This document shows positions 12,965 to 25,105 of a DNA stretch of 64,000 bases, piece by piece. The DNA is taken from contig JALJCS010000004.1 of assembly GCA_023055355.1 (NCBI GenBank), forward strand, positions 31,834,744 through 31,898,743, written 5' to 3'. The notes under the pieces are model-generated. The model saw only the letters and a list, made by a program, of their open reading frames with translations. It searched no databases and had not been told where the DNA came from. The stretch is from Agelaius tricolor. Lineage: Eukaryota; Chordata; Aves; Passeriformes; Icteridae. A program made the translations under genes and the position numbers. Every line of letters starts with the position of its first letter. The first letter of the stretch is position 1.

Positions 12965-13090
12965 AGGTCCCGGTTGCCCTTGATGGGCTGCAGCTGTGAT
13001 GTCCTTAATTGGGCTGCAGCTGTAACCAATGAAGATGACTGGGATAAAAAGGGGCAGGTAAGCCAGTCAGGGAGAGCCTTGGAGGAGTCC
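12965..13090 (+). promoter_or_regulatory. Promoter-like CCAAT/TATA block, possibly from an LTR
   Basis: The 14-base motif tgggctgcagctgt occurs twice, at 12984-12997 and 13010-13023. The second copy leads into a CCAAT box (13026-13030) and then an A-rich TATA-like element (ataaaaa, 13044-13050). The order and spacing resemble the core promoter of a retroviral LTR. I have an impression that this block is repeated in songbird genomes, but I cannot confirm that here. No open reading frame of note follows. An ordinary unique sequence with chance motifs is the alternative. Confidence 0.35.
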
Positions 13091-16000
13091 TGACCTGAGA
13101 GAGAACAGCATGCAGCAGAAGGAGTCCATGCAGTGAAGATCTGCAGCCATGAGAATAGACCCAAGAGTTATGGACTTTAGAAGTCTGAGAATATCATTAT
13201 GAGACTCTAGAGAAACAACAGAAGAACAACATTGTCTCAGGGAGCCTATTATATAGGCCTATACCAGGGAGCATTCCCTGGTGCCTGGAGTGCTATGTAT
13301 CTTTTTAAGCAGAGATTCAGAAGAGAAAATTTCCCTTCAGACAGTGGAATTTAAAACAGCAATGTGCCTTGTGTGAACACATGGAGGGCCCACTGAGCCT
13401 CCATCAGTGTTGGAATGTCAGTTCCTTCCCAAACTAGCTCTTCTGCTTAGTGGAGCAGAGAGCTGCACTATTGGATGAAACTTTTGCATAGCAGCACCAG
13501 AAATGGGGGAGCCGGGGACTGCCAGTGAGCACCAGGCATTTCCACACGTGTGCTTTCAGATTATGCTTTATGTGTGCATGCAAAGCGCTCTTTCCTCCAG
13601 CTGCACCACGGGGACGTGGCCCCCAGGCAGAGCCAGAGCCACTAGAGGGCATTTGAAGGACATCAGATCAGTGGGTGGCAGGTGTCTGGGCTGGGGGATG
13701 AGCCAGCCCTGCCAATGTGTCCCACTGTTCCAGGCTGAGGCATGCAGCAAGAAGTCTGATCTCAGTGCCTTTCTCATTCTGTCTTTCTGCAGTTGCCCCT
13801 GGGTACTGTGAGTTAGTGGCTTGCAGGAAGCATGGCATAAGTTCTTTCCATGGATGAACGGCTGCAAATGGGCAGCAGCTGAGGTGGAGCAATGCTGCTA
13901 AATGGACTACTGAATAACTATACCTCCCTTGACTGCATCCTTGAAAATAGCTATGTATGTAGATATTGAACAAAGCTTTGTTCATCAGTTTTAATCAGCT
14001 GCCTGCAACCTCCTCATTTAGTTTTTCTTGGCATTAAATCAGAAGTCCATGATTTTCCTATATTTTGCCATCTACTCTCTCTTAATAGAGACAGCTGTTC
14101 TCAAAGGCCAAACTTTAACAAAAGCCTACACCTACATTTCATACCAACCTCTCTCAAGTCCATTTCCCTAGACTGAGGAGTTGAATATGGCCTTCTGTAT
14201 TCCAGATGAAGGCCAGGGCCTTCAAAACAACATATCTGCAGTGACTTCACCACTACATGTGCTGTCCAGAGGGAATGCCTGACACAGACTATATAAATCC
14301 TTTCAGTCAGGCTTAAACAGCTCCCGCAGTGTTCCTCTCTACTTCCCCTTTAATTTTTTTTTCAAGAGACCAACAGTACAGAAACAGCATGCTCTTTCAG
14401 CAGGCACTTGCTTGGTGATTTTCTGCACAGAAAATCAGACGAGTTCTCACGAGAAAAGTTTTCATTGCAGAGTTCCAGGCTGGTATTTCTGCCAACTGCT
14501 CCAAGTGTGTTGGAGAAAAGGGATAGGGAGGACAAGGGTGAGCTTCCACTTGCAGTGGGACAAGAAATATCAAAATGAGTTTGCCTTGTTCTTGTCTATT
14601 GTCAGGGTTTTTTTTAGTCCAAGAATGACCAAATGCTGCCTCAGTTATCTCCCCATCAAATTGCTTGGCAAAACTTCAGATGTGCAGGAGTGGCCTTCTA
14701 AAAACAAGCAGGGGTCTTGCAGAGTTCAGAAGAAAATCCTAATGCTTTCCATAGACTTGAGAGAAAAGATGCCAAGCCAGCATTGAGTCAGACAGGTCAA
14801 ACTCTACAAAAGTAGAAAGGGAAACAGTCTGTCTAGCCCTCAGGCATTCTTAGTTTGAATCAGGGGGTTAGGAGCCCTTTGGGTCCAGGTCCAGAGTCTC
14901 AAGCCCTATAAATGGCAGAGAAGCACAACACCATTACTCATCCCTATGTGCTAGAAGGCAGCTATTGTGGGGTGGGAGTGGGAGTGATAGGCTGGATTTA
15001 GCTCAGGACACAACTGCTCAGGTGCAGTAGTATGAGCACCTGTCTGCTCTTGGAAGCAATCCTGATGGACATGTGAGATAGCATTGGGGCTTTTGTGTTT
15101 CTCACTGGGGTTGCTACACCACCCTTCTGCTTCCAGGAGCTTGGACTGAGCACATCAAGCTTTATGGTCAAGAGAGGCACTTTTATACAAAGTCATGCCT
15201 TAAATCTCAGGAATAACTCAGAAGGCAGTGCACGGATTATTTTTATGCCAGTGGTAGGGACAAGAGATGTTTCTTGGGGCACAGTAGCAGACCTGTGGGT
15301 AGAGCTCAAGAACCTTGATAATGTTATTCTGAGACCAGCATCCAGCTTTTCTACATAGCAAGTCAGGTTTTACGGGCATTGAGCTACCTGTCTCCATTAA
15401 TGAATTAAGACCCAGCAAACCACAAACTGAGCTAATTGGTATATTTTTCCCCTAAGAAGAGACTTAGATAACACACTTGTACTGGGAATTGCAAATGATA
15501 CATTCTGCCTGGAGGAAAACAAATTATCACTCCAGCAGGGAAACTCACATCCCCAGGGTTCTGAAAGCAGCTCATGTTGACTCTCTTGTTTTAATCTGTG
15601 GGGGATTTGAGAGGAATGATTTGGGACAGGAGCAATGGGGAAAATTCTCTCCTTGTGTTCTCTTTCTCTTTTACATGACTGTCAAACAACAGGTGATGAA
15701 CAGGCTTCCTCAAAGTCGTTGCGGTAAATGCAGATTACATTTCATACACAACAGACAGTTGCTGCAAATCTTGACTGGTACAGTCTTTAATGATATACTG
15801 TTTTCAGGGAGGCCATAGATGCCATTCTGTTCAATAAGTAAAGATTATATATTTTTCCTCCCACAGCATGAGGTGCTGTTTGAAAGGAGAACTGAACTAA
15901 ATAAAGTAAATAAATAAACTAAATAAAGTTCCCAAAGTGAACAGAAGGCACTACAGTTAGACAGTTAAAACTGCTGCTGGTTTCAGGATGGCTTTGTCAT

Positions 16001-16134
16001 CTTAGGTTACCTTGGTGACACACAGCTGGGAGAAGAATAGTGTGATACCATAATCCTGCAAATTCTTGAATCCACCTTTGAAAGCCATCTGATCAGATCT
16101 TACATGAATTTGGGCTATTGCAAGGATACTCCAG
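13091..16134. other. Unique non-coding sequence, modest GC rise near 13.5-13.9 kb
   Basis: Small palindromes (a 12-bp perfect palindrome, tataggcctata, near 13252 and an 8-bp-arm inverted repeat, accaggga/tccctggt, near 13263) lie downstream of the promoter-like block. About 13430-13870 is more GC-rich, with overlapping frames of about 100 codons on both strands and no recognisable motif. At about 15890-15930 there is a short run of AAAT/AATA-type units. No exon is supported. Confidence 0.5.
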
Positions 16135-16164
16135 AGGTTGTCTGAGGAGAGGTTGTCTGAGGAG
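16135..16164. repeat. Exact tandem duplication, 15-bp unit
   Basis: The 15-mer aggttgtctgaggag occurs twice head to tail without mismatch (16135-16149 and 16150-16164) in otherwise unique sequence. Confidence 0.97.
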
Positions 16165-18713
16165 ACAGTTCACATATGTCCAGTATTAGACACCAAGGGA
16201 GGACATGAGCTTCGCAAATCACATTTCAACAGTGACTTTATCAGTTGTCAAGGCTGCACAAGCACTGGATTTTAAGTTCAAATTAGGTGTGGAACCTTAA
16301 AATACCACTTCTGTGGAATCTTGGCTTCTGGCATGTGAGTCTTACCCTGGTGATGTCATGTGGACAACATTGCCATGTCCTGGTGAAGTCAGTGCGAACA
16401 GGTTATGTTTGCAACATCAAAGAGGAAAGGAACAAAGTAGAAACATACTTTTAGTATTAGGTTTAAAAAAATCCTGTATTTAAAAGGTGTATTTCTTCTA
16501 TTAGTAAAAGTGTGGGAAAATCTGGGATACAGGACTTCTGCATAAATTGAATAAGTTATCATTATTGCAGTGGAGTTATGGCAAGGTAAATCTACTGGAT
16601 GTATAGAAATTATAATTCTTAGGAATACATAAGGATTACATCAGGACAAATAAAGGCTGAAGGTGAACTTTGGTCAGACAGTAAATACAAAATAAAAATA
16701 CTGTACACAGACTTCTGAATAAGCACATGGAAGCTTGAGCAATTTCTTAAGACAGCCAAAACATCTTGCTGACTTCTGTTTGTAGGGAGTGCTATTCTCC
16801 TTATGGTATAAGACAAGTTCAGTTATGGGCATTTATCAAAGTATTTGTCAGTATTTGTGTATTTGTACTGATACTAGTCGAGATGGCTGTATATGGGTAC
16901 AAAACAATGAAAAAACTTAAGCAAAATTTAAAATTTCTTAATTTTGTTTTTTTCTTTTCGTGGTAATGTCTGCTGTCATAAGATAATCATGAGTTCTACT
17001 ATGTAGGCTTTGAGAATCTAAATGTAACATGTAGCCCTGAACATTGTCATCTTCCTGGCAGAAACACAGGGTAATATTGGGAGGATTTTATGTTTGCTGA
17101 CAAAATATCTAGTTTCCCACATGTAGATGTATTAGCTACTTGTAGATTTTAAAACATGTGCTAAGCAGCTGTGACTATGTGGGGCTAATGCCACATCCAA
17201 ACCCGTAGCCTTCTCCCCTCTCCTCATTCAGACTGCTGGGAGAAAGGGCTGTGCTCTATTTTCTGTGCAGCCAAGGGTCTCTCAGGAGACACCTCTTGTT
17301 GAGTGAGAAGTGTGCCTCAAGAAGGCACACATGCATGAAGTGTAGAGCTGCTACTGACTTTGATGGGCTTCCTCTTGTTACTTCCTCCTAATCCCATCTT
17401 TCAAACTAGTATTTGGAGTGGGTAAGCAACTTCATGTGGAGATTTTTGTACTTCTCAAAAAGAGACTTAATTATACACAGCAATGTTTTTGGCTAAGCAA
17501 TGGGACAAGATCTCAATTACACTTCAGCCACCACATATTTTCAATATTGTAATCACAAGAATTTTTCTGTGAAAAAGAAATTGTAGACAAAGTAACTTAC
17601 TGAGAAGAGCATTGTTTTTTGATATGTCCCTCATACAAACAAATAATAGTTAATAACATTAATTGAGCAGATTCTAGGGCAGCTGGCCAAGGAAAGTATT
17701 TGTCTTGTGCTGAACACCTTCTGTTGCTCTCTGCAAACACAAGCTGCTAGAATGACCTCAGCACTTCTTTTGCTTTTATTCAAAGTCACCGAGATGTTTA
17801 TGATTCAGTTTCCTCCCTATCTCAGCAGTAAATACCTATGCAGCAAAGGCCTGTAAATCTGCCATTCAAGCAGCAAAAAACAACAACATGCCAATCCAAT
17901 AAATGACTCCCTCACAGTGTTTTCATTATACAAAGAAGACTTTTTCTGTGTTCTGTCCAAGAACACCATCCTGCAGAGTTTGCTTTATAGTAAACAAGGG
18001 AGGTCCAGCAGAGATGGGCAGCAGATCAGAGGAGAATGTCATATAGACTAAAGCAGAGTGAAAAAGAAAAGAAGGCGTAATTATTGTTGAGCATGTTCTT
18101 AAATTACCCGGTGATTCTGTTAAATTCAGTTTCCTACACAGATTGCATTTTTTTGGAAGTGGCCTTTTGTCATGATATTCATTAATACCTGGATATTTAG
18201 CAGTTCTGTGAATGGTTTGATATTCTTTCCTGCTTTCTGAGTAAGAAAATTAATTATTTTCCTGTATATTTTGTTGCTAATACACTAGAAAGGGATAATC
18301 AACCAACAAGCAGTTGAAGCAAGTTCTTTGTGGGCAAATAATGAATTTATATTTGGCTACAAAGTGTATTTCAAAACCTTACAAATAAAAAAATCTGTCA
18401 GAATATAAACTAGTGCATTCATCATTTACAAACTGAAGAAAAGACTGTTTCAAACTCACTGAGTAGTTTGCTCATTATAATTTGTTCAACTTCAAAGTAT
18501 GTGATAAAGCAGTGAGGAAAACAATTTTGAAATGCCTCTTTCAGTGCCCAATGCCCCATTTATACATCTGCTGATAAATGCAGAGGAAAGATGGTGTTAA
18601 AAAATAATTTTGTTTCACTATTGCTACTTTTCTTTTGAGAGCTAGCATAGATGTGATCAGCATTTTTCTTTCCCTATAAAGGTAGATTTTCAACATTTCT
18701 TTATTACTTAGGA
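16165..18713. other. Unique AT-rich non-coding sequence
   Basis: Nothing recognised. Only short frames (up to about 66 codons) without features. Confidence 0.55.
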
Positions 18714-18905
18714 ATAAAAATAAAACACCAGAAAACCAAAAACCCTAAGAAAACCAACCTGAACAAAAAAACACCCCACAACAGCCCCCCAAAAACACAA
18801 CAAAAAACCTCCACAACACCAAAATCAATCAAGCCCCCCTGCAAAAAACCAACACACGCACATAAAAAAAAACGAAATAAAAGAACAAAGAAAGGCAAAG
18901 AAAAG
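18714..18905. repeat. AC-rich low-complexity tract
   Basis: About 190 bases on the plus strand made nearly only of A and C, with runs of A4-A9 and C4-C6, turning into an A/G-rich end. G and T are almost absent until about 18885. The opposite strand is therefore GT-rich, like the tract at 11.4-11.5 kb. The phenylalanine/valine-rich minus-strand frame crossing it is a product of composition. Confidence 0.85.
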
Positions 18906-21900
18906 GACCAGACATCAAAAGCTACAATCAGATTGGCTCAAACATTTTATATCCTGAAGGACTTGATTGTCTTCCATATCTCTGGGCTCAGCCTGTTGCA
19001 CAGGCATCCATGCATTTTTCTCCTTCAGAATAAAAGCCATGTTGCCATTTTCAGTTGTGGCAGGATGTTATATAAACAGTTTTTTACCTAACTCAGAAAA
19101 AATAACAGGAGGAAGAGGAGAAAAACAGGATGATTTCATCTGTTTGTTGCATTTTTCTGTTGTGGCTAGATTTTAAAAAACTGAGACACTTGCTACAGTA
19201 GGTATGTTTTAGAGCTGATGCCAGGAAGGGAATAAAAGTGGTGAGACAGAGAAATGGAGAGAAGGTCAGAGCCACTCCTCTTCAGTGTAAGAATGTGGAA
19301 AGAGAACAAAGGGGGAGGATGAGCAGACAAGAGCTATGTGAGCCTTGGAACAAGATGAAATGGCAAATTGTTTTCTTGAAAACAAGAAAAACAGAATTCA
19401 ACACTTTCTGCACATAGAAAATAATGTTAAAATGTTAATTTCAACATGTAGAAAATAACGTTAAAAGCAACAATCAGCTGAAGAGGCTGAAACTTAGGGA
19501 TCTTGAGAGAAGGTTCGGCTTTGGCAGTATAAGAAGACAGGGAAGGAAAGAGGGGAAAAGTCTCAGACCCAAGGAGAGTCAAAGCACCGCAGGAAGACAG
19601 AATGAGGAGGTCAGCTCTGTCTGTGTTCTTCTGCACAGTGAGGGCTTGGTGCACGTGTGTCTGCACGAGGAGAAGGGCAGAGCAGTGCAAAGTGTGACTG
19701 CACTGTGGCGCACTAAAAAGAGTCCTTACCACAAAAAAGAGAAAAAGACACACACCGGAGTGATTTAGCACCAGCTGTGCTTACTATGTTTTAAATGGTT
19801 TTTTCCCTTGTGTTGTACAAACAAGCCTAATTTTGAACAGGATATTGTCCTTTCATTGCCTTCCCTGTAGCTGATGTTCTTGTCAGCATCTCCTGCCCTA
19901 AAATACAGACCACATTGTAATGATGCTGCAGTGCACTAACTTTCAGGGACAGCGGGAAGAACAACCCTTTGATAACTGTGAGGCCTCTGCTGCAAGAGTA
20001 GGAATAAAAGCCTTCAGAAAGGGATGACCTGGCTGCTCCTTATTAAGGTGTTTAGTATATTTTGTCATGAAACACTGGAGAATCACAAAGTAACACACAG
20101 GCAAAGCACAAGGCCCAAGGAACAATAGGAAGCCAGTGGTGACTGCTTTTTTCTAGCTTCAAACTACCTTGTTGATTACAGCGTGGTAATAACAGCATTT
20201 TGCAGGCAGCTGTGCTCCTTCATAATGCACTGTGTGGGAACAAGGGAAAATTAAGGAACACAGGGCTGGTGTGCAGCTTCCTCTTCGGTTGCACAAGGCC
20301 CCAGAGAAAGGTGATGCTGCCCAGGGCAGGAATAAGCACCATCTCCATTTTTTTATTGCAACCTGAAAGATCAGTTCTAGAAAAAACAAAAAATGACAGA
20401 TTTTAAAAAGTGTGCATCCCAGCTGTAGGAAAATATCTTAGCAAAGTCATGGTAACAGTTTGCTCCTGTATATTTTGTCTCTACCTATTGTAAACTCCAC
20501 TACCCTGCTATGTCACAGAACTTAGAAAACTATTTCTGCAGACCTGATTTAAGAGCTGTCTGTGGAAAGATTATCTAAGATGTCTATCTCAGATACCTGG
20601 AAAACCTTAAGACATCTTTATTGCAGAGAGCTGTGATTATCCAATACACCAGGAATATGATTCAATTACACATCTATTGCAGCAGCAGAGCCAAAAAACC
20701 CCACAACAAACTGTGCAAGTCTTTGCATTTCTATAACTGCAGAAAACTGGGCAGTCCAGCAACCTTGCCAAGGTGTTAGCCATCAGGAACTTTATTCAGC
20801 ATGCTATGTGTCTGTTCTCCACAGCCTTGCACTACAAAGGAGGTCAGGACAGGGGTTCCTTCAGGCATGTGGTGGAGCTGTGTGCATCAAAAGCAATACT
20901 GAAAGTGTAGCTTGAAGCAAGAGTAAAATGTGGTATCTTTAGACCAGTGTTATTTCACAGAAATCCTGCCTTGTCTAAGTACTCTGGATAGCCAGCCAAC
21001 TCACCACAAAACAGGAGAAGGGGGGTTGGGCTGACAGAGAACAGGCATGGATTTGCCCTCTGAGGCAAGCCAGACCATAGGAGCATAGCACTGGAGGCAG
21101 AGGGGGCAACACCAACCTCCCTCCAGAGGGCAGCCTGAGTCATGCCAGGTGAGTTCTGAGGAAAGCCTGGTGCTCTTCATGGATGGAGCCTTAAGTCAGC
21201 AGCCCAGGAATGCACTTTCTCACAAAGTGTGTAAGCCTGTGTGTATGCATTCCCTGAGGACCTTGGAAAGAGGACATGACTTCTGGTGCCAGTGCCATTC
21301 ATTTAGCTGTCTGTCCCATACTGAGGTAGGCAAGAATTTTTTCAGAGAGTTATGATGATCCTCAACATCACCATATGTAAACTTGATTAAAATCCTGCTG
21401 TCCTATTAGCCCATTTTCACTTAGCCTTTCCTCAGGCAGATTCCCAAACACTAAGCAAAATGGACTTCAGGATCTAACTCAGGGAATTTATTTTCTCCCA
21501 TCACAACAGGAGAGAATGTTCTGCTCTAAGAATCAAAAGAAGTTTCCTCTGGAACCCTTATTTCCTGGCTGCAGTATGCCTGTCACATTTCCACTGATTC
21601 ATCGTTCAGCTTCAGGAAAGAAAACAGCTCTCAGTCCCTCTGCTGAAGTTTACTCCATTTGTAGCATAGCCTGTGATAAAATCCTCACTGCACTGTCTTG
21701 GATATTCACTGCATCCTTGTTAAACAAGGGGGAATACTTGATGCATAAATTATCCTGTGCTTAATTTTGCATGTCATATAATTTTAGAGCATTTGGAAAT
21801 GCTGGACTTAGCCAGCATTTATCCTCACAGCTGTGGCAATTTCAGTCTCAGTGAGTTGCTTGCTAAGGATACAACACTGAGTTTCCATTGTAAGCAATGC

Positions 21901-24046
21901 CCACAGTGTCTGAGGGACAGCAGAAAACTTTAAGGCACAAACTCTCTCACCAAGCAGCATTCACCTTACTGCAAAGAACAGGCATGTACTTCAAGTTCTG
22001 CTCAAATGCCTGCACTGACCATGACCACTGTGAACAGACTCCAGCCCTCCAGTCCATAAGCAGAGCCAAGGAGCATGACAGTCACCCAATCACTTAGCAG
22101 TCACACAGTTTGCTGTTTTCAAGTGTGTCTTTCCTCTACCTGGTTTTGCAGGCTCCCAAAACAGTGCAGCAGGAGAGAGAATGTTTTTCAAACCTGCTTG
22201 CTACAGTGGGCTGTGCCTCCAACACACTTCAGTATATTTAACTGGAGACAGCTGCAGCAGGCATAAACAGTATCAAACCCTGGTGAGTTTTAGGTCAGCC
22301 CCAAGACTGCAGGCAGTCCTGCCAACTGCAAAAGTACAACCCTCCCCACAGGCCAGGATGGGAAGCCTTCACCTTACCTTACCTAACCTTGACAAATCAA
22401 AGTATCATGTATTCTTATATAAATTCCTGATGGAGACAGGCAGCTGACTTCACTTTCTGAAACAAAATTATCCAGAGAGACTCATACTTTAAAGGAAGTT
22501 TAAAAAAACTATTTAAAAAAATCTTGTTCTGTTTTTCACAAACAGCAGAAACTCCCTCATTAGCAAAAGGTCGTCACATTAAATAGAGAACAGATGTTGT
22601 AAATAATCACACTTTTTCTTAGGTATACTAACAAAAGGCAATACCCTCATGGTTCCCCTAGCATCTGTGTTACGTATTGTACTGTGAAACAATCCACTTA
22701 TATTTTACTCTTCATCTGTCAGTTGTGAAAGTGCTTTTAAGAAGGTAGTGAACCACTCATTCAAGATTTGATGATTGAAGATACCCCTGGACATGCTCAA
22801 GCGAAACAGAACCAAACATTCTCTTTAAAGAAGAGAACCAGCAAGCAGGCTCTGTGTGTAAACAAAATTCTCCTCACAAGAAAACACGATGACCATCATG
22901 ACAGATTTGCTATCTTAAATGGACAATGAGACGTGGTCAGGGCATGTGAGCTTAAAGGAATGGAGTAAGGCACCTGCTTCGGACCTCTGCAGTTTGTTTC
23001 AAGTCATGAAACAATTCCCCTCCTGTCCTCATTTTCATCCTCTTTCCAGATAAAGGCTACAACTCCAGCTTTAGGAGCAACTGATTTTTTTTTTCTGTTG
23101 TAGAATTCCAGGAAAAGGATCATGCCTGAAAATGACCATTTCATTATTTGTGAACTGAAGCAGCTGAGAAATCCTTTGAGAAAGGACATCTCAAGGTTAA
23201 AAAGAAGGAAATGGTTCTTCACCTGCTCTTACGCCTTACATCTCTCCCATGATTAAGCTTGCAATATCTGCTCTCTGCCTCTCTGTGGCTGCTTCCATCT
23301 GTGCAATTGTGTTGGGGTCACTACTCTAAAATCTGCAGCTGTCCTCAACCTTTCCTTTGCATATTCATTTGTCACGCCAACAGTTTTCCACCTGAAGGAT
23401 CTGTTGGCAGCAGTAGAGTCTCTGTGAGAGTGTTTGAACACTTGCTCTAAAACAGCCATTTCTGAATTTAGCTGGGAAAATCAACTAACTGGTAATTCTC
23501 CCCTCTATTATTCAGTGATGGAGGCTTGCAATGCCCCAGCACATTTCCCAAAACACTGTTTTTCATCTAACATTGCAAGCATCTAAATTTAGCTCCTGGT
23601 CTGAGCAGTACTTGAGAAAAAAGCTCAGTCACAGAAGCCTACTCTGAAGACTGAAGTGCCCAAGTTCCCACAGCGCAGATATCCCCATGCCTCTTAACAT
23701 CTGCTTCAGCCTGCTCTTGGAGAGCCAGTCCAGGACCATGCCAGTTGCAGAAATGTCAGACAACAGTGAAGATGCCCCTGAAGTCTGGATCCTAGCAGTG
23801 ATACTGCTCAGCTTCCTTTGAAATGGAGTCCTATTAAAAGCATTGAGAAATTTTATTAACAACAGCAGTCACAGAAAAGGCATGTTTCTGCAACCACGAA
23901 GAGAATATAGTTACACAAAAAAGTGGGGCAAGAAAACAGATAAATCTGTTGGTTTTGCCTGGCAGGCATAGCCCATCTATGGATAGGTCACCTGGGCAAT
24001 TGACTGGTACATTATGTCTGCAGAACTGTTGAAAGACCTTGTGCTT
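18906..24046. other. Unique non-coding sequence
   Basis: No transposon recognised. An imperfect direct repeat of about 21 bases (acatagaaaataatgttaaaa type) occurs at 19412-19432 and 19444-19466. Open frames up to 114 codons (19427-19771, minus) show no known motif. No CpG cluster or RNA gene seen. Confidence 0.5.
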
Positions 24047-24125
24047 ATATAGAATCAGAGAATCATCTAGGTCGAGAAAAAAACCCTATTCTGGGACAGG
24101 AGATTCATCTAATCCAGCCAGTAAT
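24047..24125 (-). mobile_element. Short decayed CR1 3' end fragment
   Basis: The sequence 'tatagaatcagagaatcatctagg' resembles the reverse complement of a CR1 octamer tail plus the first bases of its 3' UTR. It is followed by diverged sequence ending in 'tcatctaatccagcc', the usual position of the CR1 'tcatctagtccaacc' segment. Only about 80 bp can be followed, so the call is tentative. Confidence 0.55.
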
Positions 24126-24538
24126 ATTGTCTTCTTCAGTTTAATGAGAGCTAAGTTCATTGTAAATCCTATCACAAATTCCATATATACCTTATTACTA
24201 GCAGATTTTTATATTTTCTCTGCTATCAGTTATTATGTGATGTGTTAGCCTTCAGCAGAGTGCCCTCATATTAGATCCCTTGAATCCAAAGATCGTACCT
24301 CAGAGAAATAAAGTCACGGCACCAAGCCCACATGCCAGCTGGGTTGGTCACTGCACAGCATGTGGTTGAGAGCAGGGAGACAGAGCAGGGCTGCGCCTGG
24401 GAGCTGGGCTCTGCCGTGCCTGCCTCGTACCTCTCTGCAGCCACAGACTCTTGAGCCTCTTCTGGGGCTCTCCCACCTGCAGAGGTTACAGCACAGAACT
24501 CCAGCATTTTATTTACCAGCTTCCCATGAAATGTGACT

Positions 24539-25105
24539 GTGGAAAGTCAACCCGGGCTTGATGCCAGGTGCCCACCAAACTGCTCTAGCACTGCCTTCAT
24601 CAGCAGGGCATGGAAGGGGAAAAAATAAAATGAAAGCAATTCATAGGTAAGACAGTTTACTAAGGGAAAAGTAAAATGGTGCTTACTCAAACAAAGGAAA
24701 AAACACAATGATTTTATTCTGCACTTCCCATCAATAGTGGACTACTGCCCATGAAGCAGGGCTGCAGCACATGTCACAGTTGCTCTGGAAGGCAAACACT
24801 GTAAATAACCAGCACCCTTCTCCTCCTCCTTTAGTAGCTTTTCCATCTGAGCTGACGCCATATGGTGTGGAATATCCCTTTGGTCAGTTTGGGTCAGCTG
24901 TCCTGGTTATGTCCTCTGCCAAGATTTTGCCCAGCCCCAGGCTGCTGGTGGGAGGGTGGAATGATGGAGAGACAGCGCTGGTGCTGTGCAGAGCTGACAG
25001 CAGCAGCCAAAACTCTGGTGTGTCACCAACACATTTGTAGCTATCAATGCAAAGCACAGCAGTGTGAGGGCCCCTGTGGGAAAATGAACTCCATCTCTAT
25101 AAAAT
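24539..25105 (-). mobile_element. Solo LTR of a songbird-type endogenous retrovirus, old
   Basis: It starts with TG at 24539 and contains the segments 'gatgccaggtgcccaccaaa', 'gaatatccctttggtcag' and 'caacacatttgtagct', ending near 'gaaaatgaactccatctc'. From memory these fit an abundant avian LTR family read antisense, so the retroviral sense strand is the minus strand. No primer-binding site, gag, pol or env sequence is seen on either side, so it is a solo LTR. It matches the LTR at 35420-35955 in several blocks, including 44 identical bases at 24868-24911. Many substitutions show that it is old. Exact family name not determined. Confidence 0.8.

Noticed and set aside
18704..18898. Hydrophobic minus-strand peptide rich in F, V and G as a membrane protein
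   Set aside because: Produced by the GT-rich strand of a low-complexity tract.
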